NCBI GenBank assembly: GCA_030040115.1
Contig: JASHUH010000554.1
Coordinates: 1-7,729 of the forward strand
DNA: 7,729 bases
Source: Acidobacteriaceae bacterium
Lineage (GTDB): Bacteria; Acidobacteriota; Terriglobia; Terriglobales; Acidobacteriaceae
Direction of reading: 5' to 3'
Part shown: positions 1 through 5,360 of the stretch, in pieces
How the letters are laid out: the number at the start of each line of letters is the position of its first letter
Position numbering within the stretch: position 1 is the first letter of the stretch
The notes under the pieces: generated by a model
Databases searched by the model: none
What the model was told of the DNA's origin: nothing
What the model saw: only the letters and a program-made list of their open reading frames with translations
Program-made: the position numbers and the translations under genes

Positions 1-1
1 A

Positions 2-586
2 CCCCTTGGGTATCCCCAGGGGAGCTATCGCGTCGGCCCGCTGGCGCGCCTCAACATCGCCGCCAGCATGGGTACGCCGCGCGCCGATAAAGAACTGGCC
101 GAATTCAAGCAATTGGCTTCCGGCCCCGTCCTCAGTTCGTTTCACTACCATCACGCGCGCCTGGTTGAGATTCTCTACGGCGTCGAGAAAATCGAAGAGA
201 TCCTGAATCACACCGGCATTCTCGACAAGCACGTTCGCGCCACCGCCGGCGTCAACCGTCTTGAAGGCGCCGGCCAAGCCGAAGCCCCACGCGGCGTGCT
301 GCACCATCATTACAAAGTGGACGAAAACGGCAAAATGCTTTGGGCCAACCTGGTCATCGCCACCGGCCAGAACAATAAGGCCATGAACCAGGGCGTGCTC
401 CAGGCCGCCAGGCATTATGTCAAAGACGGCAAATTCACCGAAGGCATTCTCAACCGTATCGAAGCCGTGGTGCGCGCCTTCGATCCCTGCCTGAGCTGCT
501 CCAGCCACGCCATCGGCCAGATGCCGCTGGCCATTTCGCTCGTTTCCGCGACCGGCGAATTAGTCGATCGCGTCCTGCGTTCCTGA
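2..586 (+). CDS. hoxH: NiFe hydrogenase large subunit, HoxH-like (5'-truncated by window edge)
   Basis: This is the C-terminal 194 residues of a [NiFe] hydrogenase catalytic subunit; the frame is open to the left window edge, so the internal ATG at 68 is not the start. Seen: a [14 protein letters not shown] segment near the fragment start, an EAPRG segment at about residue 95, and the terminal DPCLSCSSH motif with Cys163, Cys166 and His169. These two cysteines supply the second pair of thiolates that bind the Ni-Fe centre. Twenty-five residues follow the His, from AIGQMPL to the end. In the family this tail is removed after the His once nickel is inserted. The LARLN, HHHY and GQMPL wording resembles cytosolic bidirectional group 3 enzymes (HoxH type) that couple H2 to NAD(P). 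The exact subgroup (3b, 3c or 3d) cannot be fixed without the N-terminus and partner subunits. The presumed maturation protease follows after 21 bp, which supports a hydrogenase operon reading in from the left. Confidence 0.93.
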   Translation, partial: PLGYPQGSYRVGPLARLNIAASMGTPRADKELAEFKQLASGPVLSSFHYHHARLVEILYGVEKIEEILNHTGILDKHVRATAGVNRLEGAGQAEAPRGVLHHHYKVDENGKMLWANLVIATGQNNKAMNQGVLQAARHYVKDGKFTEGILNRIEAVVRAFDPCLSCSSHAIGQMPLAISLVSATGELVDRVLRS

Positions 587-607
587 CCCGGGGCAATCGG
601 CCGAGCC

Positions 608-1123
608 ATGACCGAGACTCCAGTCCGCTGCCTCGTCCTCGCCTGCGGCAACTCCCTCCGCGGCGACGACGGCCTCGGCCCCTGGCTCGCCAATTGGGCC
701 GAAAAACAATTTCGCTCCAGTCCCGCCGTCCGCATCGTCGCGCGTCAGCAATGGACCGCCGAGCTCGCCGAAGACATCGCGCACGCCCAATCGGTGCTCT
801 TCGTTGACTCCTCTGTCGCGGCGCCGCCGGGCGCCATCCAGCTTGTCCCAGTCGCGCCCGCTGCCGGCGTTCCCCCGTTCACAACCCACAATTTAGGCGC
901 ACCAAAACTGCTCGCGCTGTCCAATGAACTGTACAGCTCGTTGCCCAACGCCGTTTTCCTTCTAACCATCGGCGCCGCCGCAAGCAACCTCGGTGAGGAA
1001 TTCAGCGAGCCGGTGAAACGCGCCCTACCCGCGGCCTGCACTCTGCTTGAAGCCACCATCCGCGAACTTCTTGCCGGCCGCACCCCGCAATCACCCTTCA
1101 GCGATCATAGTGCGCCAGTTTGA
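608..1123 (+). CDS. Hydrogenase maturation endopeptidase (peptidase family M52)
   Basis: This 171-residue protein is predicted to clip the C-terminal peptide from the hydrogenase large subunit after nickel insertion, the last step of active-site assembly in the cytoplasm. Seen: the N-terminal beta-strand and glycine loop CLVLACGNSLRGDDGLG (residues 8-24), FVDSS with Asp67, and TTHNLG with His94. In the family (E. coli HybD, HycI) an acidic residue in the first loop, an Asp and a His contact the nickel used for substrate recognition. Here Asp20/Asp21, Asp67 and His94 are the matching positions by inspection. The length is typical. The ATG at 608 lies 21 bp after the large-subunit stop with no strong Shine-Dalgarno sequence, so translation may depend on the upstream gene. 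By position its substrate is the adjacent HoxH-like protein (a HoxW-type role), but I cannot separate HoxW from HycI-like members by eye. The last 26 bp overlap the convergent fucosidase gene. Confidence 0.92.
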   Translation: MTETPVRCLVLACGNSLRGDDGLGPWLANWAEKQFRSSPAVRIVARQQWTAELAEDIAHAQSVLFVDSSVAAPPGAIQLVPVAPAAGVPPFTTHNLGAPKLLALSNELYSSLPNAVFLLTIGAAASNLGEEFSEPVKRALPAACTLLEATIRELLAGRTPQSPFSDHSAPV

Positions 1124-2522
1124 GCACGTAAGCGTACTTTCCCGGCAAGTGCTCGGGCAAAGTCACTTCAAGATTGTCGCCCTTCGCCTTCCAGGGCAGT
1201 GTCCCGGTTTGCCCCAGGAGAGAAACCTCGATTCGCGGTTGGGAGGGAACGTCCTCAAGGGTCACCGTCCGCGCCTTGGGATCTCCAAGAATCGTCACGT
1301 AGAGTTCCTCGCCCTTGCGGGTGAATCGCAGATCGTCTCCCTCCGCAGAGCTTCCCACCGCGCGGTCCCACGGCTCCGTATCGAAAATCGCCTCGCCGTT
1401 TTGCTGGAGCCACGCGCCCAGCGCCTTCAGCCGTTCCATCTGCACCGGCGGAATCGTTCCGTCTGCTTCCGGCCCCACGTCGAGCAGCAAATTGCCGTTC
1501 TTGCTCACCACGTCCACCAGCAGCGCAATCAGGTCGCCGGGCGCGATGGTCTCCGCTTCGCCCTCGGCCCGGTTGTACCCAAACGACCTGCCCAATCCGC
1601 GGCACTCCTCCCATTTCTTCTCGCTGATGCGGTCCAGCTTCCAGTATTCGGGGCTGGTAAAGTCCGCGTGCGCAATTCCGAAGCGGTCGTCAATCACGCC
1701 GTCGGGCACTGCGTTATAGTAATCGGCTTCCACCTGCAGTGCGTTCCCGGTCTTTGGCCAGTCAATGTCGTTCCACAGCACTGCCGGATGGTAGCGCTCC
1801 ATCAGCTCATGAATCTGCGCAAAGGCGTAATCGCCGTACGCCTTGCTCTCCGGCTTCACGCTTTCATAGTCCGCGCTGGTTTCGATGGGGCCGGAGTTGA
1901 ACGTCCAGTCGTATCCGCCGGAGTAGTAAAGCCCCATCTTCATTCCCTGCTTGCGCACCGCCGCCGCGAGCTCGCCCACTATGTCCCGCTCCGCGTGCCG
2001 CTCGTTCTGCGGGATCGATGGGTTCGGATTCACCGTCGTACTCGGCCATAGCGTGAACCCATCATGATGCTTCGTGGTCAGCACCACGTAGCGCACCCCC
2101 GTATCGCGAAAGATCGCCGCCCACGCATCCGGGTCCCACTTTTTCGATTCGCGGTTGAAGATGGGAGCAAAATCGTAATAACTGAAGTTCGCCCCGTAGT
2201 GCTCCCGGTGGTAGGCCTGTGTCGGCGATCCCGGAATCCGCAGCACGTTCAGATACCACTCGGCGTAGGGATTGTTCTTGATATAGTCGACATTCGCGAA
2301 GTCATGCTCCGGATGCGAGAGCGGCGCCCACCCCGGAACCGAGTACAGTCCCCAGTGAATAAAAATCCCCAGCTTTGCGTTGGCGTACCAGCGCGGCAGC
2401 GGGTGCTGATTAAGCGAGTCGAGTGTGGGCTGGTATTGCATTGAAGCTTGCGCGGCGCAAACCGCACAACCGAGCGCCAATGCCGCCGCCGTAAAGGTAG
2501 AATACCGCCGTCCGTTCGTCAT
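1098..2522 (-). CDS. Exported alpha-L-fucosidase, glycoside hydrolase family 29
   Basis: This 474-residue protein is predicted to release L-fucose from glycans by a retaining mechanism. I chose the ATG at 2522 because GGAAGGAAAG (2527-2536) sits just before it; a GTG at 2543 would add seven residues. Residues 1-26 look like a Sec signal peptide: arginines, then a hydrophobic FTAAALALGCAVCAA stretch, with likely cleavage after AQA. The catalytic barrel follows, with WYANAKLGIFIHWGLYSVPG (about 45-64), TTKHHDGF (149-156) and LWNDIDWP. In the last motif Asp252 matches the GH29 nucleophile (Asp224 in Thermotoga maritima fucosidase). KKWEE (303-307) matches the region of the T. maritima acid/base Glu266, making Glu305 the candidate. 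The GLGRSFGYNRAE and LLLDVGPEADGTI segments are typical of the family. The C-terminal part (about 395-474) fits the usual beta-sandwich domain. The organism probably acts on fucosylated plant, algal or host polymers outside the cytoplasm. Family assignment is firm; linkage specificity is not visible. Confidence 0.95.
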   Translation of the reverse strand: MTNGRRYSTFTAAALALGCAVCAAQASMQYQPTLDSLNQHPLPRWYANAKLGIFIHWGLYSVPGWAPLSHPEHDFANVDYIKNNPYAEWYLNVLRIPGSPTQAYHREHYGANFSYYDFAPIFNRESKKWDPDAWAAIFRDTGVRYVVLTTKHHDGFTLWPSTTVNPNPSIPQNERHAERDIVGELAAAVRKQGMKMGLYYSGGYDWTFNSGPIETSADYESVKPESKAYGDYAFAQIHELMERYHPAVLWNDIDWPKTGNALQVEADYYNAVPDGVIDDRFGIAHADFTSPEYWKLDRISEKKWEECRGLGRSFGYNRAEGEAETIAPGDLIALLVDVVSKNGNLLLDVGPEADGTIPPVQMERLKALGAWLQQNGEAIFDTEPWDRAVGSSAEGDDLRFTRKGEELYVTILGDPKARTVTLEDVPSQPRIEVSLLGQTGTLPWKAKGDNLEVTLPEHLPGKYAYVLKLAHYDR

Positions 2523-2526
2523 CGAG

Positions 2527-2536
2527 CTTTCCTTCC
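2527..2536 (-). promoter_or_regulatory. Shine-Dalgarno sequence that decides the fucosidase start
   Basis: On the minus strand this reads GGAAGGAAAG and ends four bases before the ATG at 2522. It lies inside the coding sequence that would be translated from the upstream GTG at 2543. This favours the ATG start and places the signal peptide's arginines directly at the N-terminus. Confidence 0.6.
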
Positions 2537-2579
2537 ATCGCACGGAACATGGCAGATCCCCGCGATCAGCCAGACTGCC

Positions 2580-2608
2580 ATCATAGTTGCCAACCGCGAT
2601 TCTGCCAA
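2580..2608 (-). promoter_or_regulatory. Predicted sigma70-type promoter of the GH29 fucosidase gene
   Basis: Read on the minus strand, TTGGCA (2608-2603) is followed by a 17-nt spacer and TATGAT (2585-2580). Each hexamer matches the consensus at five of six positions and the spacing is ideal. Transcription would start near 2573, leaving a leader of about 50 nt with the Shine-Dalgarno sequence just before the ATG at 2522. It lies in the only intergenic space upstream of the gene. This is a pattern match; the start site is inferred. Confidence 0.6.
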
Positions 2609-2613
2609 CCGCG
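2588..2613. repeat. 11-bp direct repeat TGCCAACCGCG overlapping the fucosidase promoter
   Basis: TGCCAACCGCG occurs at 2588-2598 and again at 2603-2613, a 15-bp period. The second copy covers the -35 hexamer of the predicted fucosidase promoter and the first lies in its spacer, so a protein bound here would interfere with RNA polymerase. A third partial copy, TGCCA, is at 2576-2580. It could be an operator, or chance in a short GC-rich region. Confidence 0.4.
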
Positions 2614-2647
2614 CCGCGAATAAACGCAAAGAGTGACGGATTCCTCC

Positions 2648-2656
2648 TGCTATACT
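2648..2656 (+). promoter_or_regulatory. Extended -10 element (TGCTATACT) before the serine hydrolase gene
   Basis: TGC followed by TATACT fits the extended -10 pattern (TGnTATAAT, one mismatch). No good -35 hexamer lies 16-18 bp upstream, which extended -10 promoters do not need. The expected start of transcription, 6-8 nt downstream, falls at about 2662-2664, only a few bases before the ATG at 2666. There is no purine-rich Shine-Dalgarno sequence before that ATG, so the mRNA may be leaderless. If the GTG at 2633 were the true start, this element would lie inside the gene. Confidence 0.45.
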
Positions 2657-2665
2657 CAACCCCTG

Positions 2666-4297
2666 ATGCGACCCGCCGCCATCGCCGTTTTCTCTCTTAG
2701 CCTGCTCGTTCAACCGCTTCTCGCCACCGCGCAATCGCCTTCGCAGCGGGTGGACGAAATCTTTGTCGACCTGAACCGGCCCGGCTCTCCCGGATGCTCG
2801 CTGGGCGTCATTCGCAACGGGAACTTTATCTATCGCAAGTCGTACGGCGCGGCAAGCCTGGAGCTCGGCGTTCCGCTTTTTTCGCAATCCGTCTTTTACG
2901 TCGGGTCAATCTCCAAACAATTCACCGCCGCCAGCGTCGTGCTCGCGTCGGAGCAGGGCTATCTTTCGCTGGACGACGATGTCAGAAAATACATCCCTGA
3001 GCTGCCCGACTACGGCCATACCATCACGCTGCGCCAGATGCTGAATCAAACCAGCGGTCTTCGCGACCTATTCGACCTTCTCAATCTTTCCGGGCTCAAG
3101 TGGTCTGACTTCAATTCTCCCGGCGACATCCTGAAACTCATCGTGCGTCAAAAAGGCCTGAACAATGCGCCCGGAGACGAGTGGGTTTACAGCAACACGA
3201 ATTTTTTCCTGCTCGGCCTCGCCGTTCAGCGCGCCACCCAAAAGACCTTTGCCGAATTTGCCGCCGAGAATATCTTTCGCCCGCTGGGCATGACCCACAC
3301 TCGCTTTTACGATGACGCCTCGGTGGTTGTGCCCGACCGCGTGGCCGCCTACGATCCCGGCTCAAAGGGCGCTTTTCTCGTCGATTGGTCCACGACCTAC
3401 GCCCTTGTGGGGGCTGGCGGCCTGATGACCACTGTCGACGATCTGCTCAAGTGGGACAGCAACTTTTATGCAAACCGGTTAGGTAAGGGAACCCTCCTCA
3501 AAGAATTGGAGACGCCGGGCGTTTTGAACGATGGCAAACCGACGAACTACGGCATGGGCCTGTTTTTGGGGAACTACCGCGGTTTGCCTATCGTGGAACA
3601 TAACGGAGTGCTCTTCGGGTATCGGGCCGAAATTCTGCGTTTTCCTAACCAGAAATTCACCGTTATTTGCTTGTGTAATGTTTCGAACGCCAATCCCCAG
3701 GACCGGACGCGCAAGGTCGCCGATCTTTACCTGAAGGACGACATGCAACCGGACTCGGCTTCCGGCGCAGGCGCCGGCGGAAGCCTCCCCGATCCCGCCC
3801 GTTTTGCCGGCGATTATCTCGACCCGCGGGCGCACACCATCGATTCCTTCACTGCCGCGCATGGCGAGTTGTCAGGCTGGGACTCAGTCCTGATGCGCAA
3901 AAATGCCCACCAGTTCACCGATCGCTTCGGAGATGCGCTCTCATTCGAACCCTCCGGAGGCGCGATGAAAGCCACGCTCGACGTCCATGGCGAGACGGTT
4001 TTCTCGGGCAGTAAAATCAGCGAGCTTCATCTGGATAGGGCGGCATTGCTGCCCTACGCCGGTGATTACCGCAGTCCGGAACTGGATGGGTTATTGCATT
4101 TGTCCCTTGAGCAGGGAAACCTGATCCTCAAAGATGGCGGCAATTCTCCCCTCAAGCTCATTCCTATCGCGCAAGACGAATTCGAGGCGGGAGGCAGTCT
4201 TGTATTCGTTTTCCAACGGGACGCCCAGGGAAGAGTTTCCGGGATGAGTGCGTTTGCGCCTGCCGCCCGCGGCATTCAATTCAATCGAACGAATTGA
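2666..4297 (+). CDS. Exported serine hydrolase, class C beta-lactamase/PBP-like family
   Basis: From the ATG at 2666 the protein has 543 residues. This start puts a signal peptide at the very N-terminus (MRPAAIAVFSLSLLVQPLLATAQ, cleavage likely after ATA or AQ). An in-frame GTG at 2633 would add 11 polar residues and has no ribosome binding site. The serine hydrolase fold spans about residues 30-355. Seen: SISK with nucleophile Ser81 and Lys84 (SxxK), YSN at 175-177 (YxN), and HNG at 312-314 in place of the KTG box, as is usual in class C-like esterases and D-aminopeptidases. About 170 residues follow, longer than a bare beta-lactamase domain. They contain two similar starts, FAGDYLDP (about 380) and YAGDYRSPELDG (about 464), suggesting two lipocalin-like or DUF3471-like beta domains. 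The likely site of action is the periplasm or cell surface. The substrate could be a peptide, ester or beta-lactam; true antibiotic resistance is not implied. It is divergent from the fucosidase gene across a shared 143-bp region. Confidence 0.9.
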   Translation: MRPAAIAVFSLSLLVQPLLATAQSPSQRVDEIFVDLNRPGSPGCSLGVIRNGNFIYRKSYGAASLELGVPLFSQSVFYVGSISKQFTAASVVLASEQGYLSLDDDVRKYIPELPDYGHTITLRQMLNQTSGLRDLFDLLNLSGLKWSDFNSPGDILKLIVRQKGLNNAPGDEWVYSNTNFFLLGLAVQRATQKTFAEFAAENIFRPLGMTHTRFYDDASVVVPDRVAAYDPGSKGAFLVDWSTTYALVGAGGLMTTVDDLLKWDSNFYANRLGKGTLLKELETPGVLNDGKPTNYGMGLFLGNYRGLPIVEHNGVLFGYRAEILRFPNQKFTVICLCNVSNANPQDRTRKVADLYLKDDMQPDSASGAGAGGSLPDPARFAGDYLDPRAHTIDSFTAAHGELSGWDSVLMRKNAHQFTDRFGDALSFEPSGGAMKATLDVHGETVFSGSKISELHLDRAALLPYAGDYRSPELDGLLHLSLEQGNLILKDGGNSPLKLIPIAQDEFEAGGSLVFVFQRDAQGRVSGMSAFAPAARGIQFNRTN

Positions 4298-4298
4298 A
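4275..4298. repeat. Perfect 8-bp inverted repeat across the serine hydrolase stop codon
   Basis: TTCAATTC (4275-4282) and GAATTGAA (4291-4298) are perfect complements around an 8-nt loop. The right arm contains the TGA stop at 4295-4297. The stem has only four G/C pairs in all and no T run follows, so it is not a classical terminator. It may be a weak 3' hairpin or chance. Confidence 0.3.
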
Positions 4299-4306
4299 AC
4301 CGGCAA

Positions 4307-4322
4307 CGAGCAAACAGGCTCG
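4307..4322. terminator. Weak hairpin in the convergent gap (possible bidirectional terminator)
   Basis: CGAGC (4307-4311) and GCTCG (4318-4322) form a 5-bp GC-rich stem with a 6-nt loop, midway in the 46-bp gap between two convergent genes. There is no T tract on either strand, so intrinsic termination would be poor. The position suits a terminator, but the sequence evidence is thin. Confidence 0.2.
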
Positions 4323-4343
4323 CAGCGGCGAGTCGTCTGCGCC

Positions 4344-5360
4344 TTAAAACGCCGCCACCGTCTGGCGCAGACTATACGAACTCAGCGTCTTAATATAATT
4401 CCCGCGGTCGTAGGGCGACGTATCGGGAGCCGACCGCCGGCTCAAACAGCCCCGCGTCTCGGCCAGCGATGTGTACTCGCGCCTCTCGAGCCAGTAACGC
4501 AGATCCGCCAGTACCCGGCCGATGTGCTCGATGCCGTGTAGATGCAGCGCCGAAACCATCATGGTCACCGCGGCGCCTGCCATCACGCTCTTCAGCACAT
4601 CCTCGGCCGAGTGCACCCCGCCCGTGACGCCGATATCGATTTTCAATTGCCCATAGAGAATCGCCGCCCAGTGCAGCCGCGGCAGCAGCTCTGAAGGCGT
4701 GGAGAAATGCAGCGTGGGCCGCACCTCCAGCGCTTCGATGTCGAAATCAGGCTGGTAAAAGCGATTGAAGAGCACCACCGCGCGCGCCCCTGCTTTTTCG
4801 AGACGCGCCGCCAGGTTGGACAGACTGGTGAATGCAGCCGACAGCTTCACGGCCACCGGAATCTTCACTGCCTTGCACACACTTTCCACGAGTTCGAGCA
4901 ATTGCTGTTCGATTTCCGCCGAGGCTTGGTCACGGCTCATAGCCAGCGCATACGTGTTCAGTTCGATCGCCTGCGCCCCGGCCTGCTCCATCTCTCGCGC
5001 AAAGCGCTGCCAGCCACCGCTCGTCGCGCCATTCAAGCTCGCCAGAATGGGAATCTTCACCGCCTCGCGCGCGCGCCGAAGATGATCGAGATACACATCG
5101 TGCGTCATGTGATAGTCCTTCAGCTCGGGCAAAAAGTGCAGCGACTCGGCAGACGCTTCCGTGCCCCGCGACAAATCCTCATCCAGCGTCCGCGACTCCA
5201 GCGCCAGCTGTTCCTCGAATAATGAAGTGAGCACCACCGCCGATGCGCCCACGTCCTCCATGCGGCGAATGTTGTCGATCGAATCCGAGAGGAGTGTGGA
5301 TGCGACTACGATCGGGCCGTTCAGCTTCATTCCCAAATAATCCATTGCAATGTCGATCAT
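4344..5360 (-). CDS. Dihydroorotate dehydrogenase-like flavoprotein coupled to PFOR
   Basis: This 338-residue TIM-barrel protein resembles the FMN-dependent dihydroorotate dehydrogenase family (PyrD, COG0167). Seen: MDYLGMKLNGPIVVAS (6-21), like the family's first strand; ILASLNG (105-111); VAVKLSAAF with Lys172, the usual flavin-contacting lysine position; and GVTGGVHSAEDVLKSVMAGA (244-263), the FMN-phosphate loop. The NxSCPN substrate loop of true class 1 enzymes is absent. The matching stretch reads ELNTYALAMS (133-142), with no cysteine; the protein's only cysteines are Cys162 and Cys305. A role in pyrimidine synthesis is therefore unlikely. The ATG at 5360 overlaps the PFOR stop as ATGA, with GGAGGTGA (5364-5371) at ideal spacing, so it is co-translated with PFOR. 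I infer a redox partner or accessory function for PFOR; the substrate is unknown. The last 40 residues (RRSAPDTSPYDRGNYI onward) extend past the barrel. DHOD-like proteins beside PFOR are, from memory, seen in other bacterial genomes. Confidence 0.88.
   Translation of the reverse strand: MIDIAMDYLGMKLNGPIVVASTLLSDSIDNIRRMEDVGASAVVLTSLFEEQLALESRTLDEDLSRGTEASAESLHFLPELKDYHMTHDVYLDHLRRAREAVKIPILASLNGATSGGWQRFAREMEQAGAQAIELNTYALAMSRDQASAEIEQQLLELVESVCKAVKIPVAVKLSAAFTSLSNLAARLEKAGARAVVLFNRFYQPDFDIEALEVRPTLHFSTPSELLPRLHWAAILYGQLKIDIGVTGGVHSAEDVLKSVMAGAAVTMMVSALHLHGIEHIGRVLADLRYWLERREYTSLAETRGCLSRRSAPDTSPYDRGNYIKTLSSYSLRQTVAAF

Noticed and set aside
1047..2051. A 334-codon open frame on the plus strand antisense to the fucosidase gene
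   Set aside because: The translation is Arg/His/Pro/Val-rich with no family features. The minus strand here encodes a clear GH29 enzyme with catalytic motifs, so this is a shadow frame of GC-rich coding DNA.
2523..2543. GTG at 2543 as the fucosidase start
   Set aside because: The ATG at 2522 has the Shine-Dalgarno sequence directly before it and gives a normal signal peptide; the GTG has no upstream ribosome binding site.
2633..2665. GTG at 2633 as the serine hydrolase start
   Set aside because: It would put 11 polar residues before the signal peptide and place the -10 element inside the gene. No ribosome binding site precedes it.
2666..4297. Calling the serine hydrolase an antibiotic-resistance beta-lactamase
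   Set aside because: SxxK and YxN are shared by esterases and peptidases of this fold. The KTG box is HNG and there is a long extra C-terminal region, so resistance cannot be claimed.
4707..5222. A 171-codon open frame on the plus strand within the DHOD-like gene
   Set aside because: It is antisense to a conserved flavoprotein, has no start signal of note, and its composition is that of a shadow frame.
4344..5360. Naming the DHOD-like gene pyrD
   Set aside because: The catalytic NxSCPN loop is missing and the gene is coupled to PFOR rather than to pyrimidine genes.
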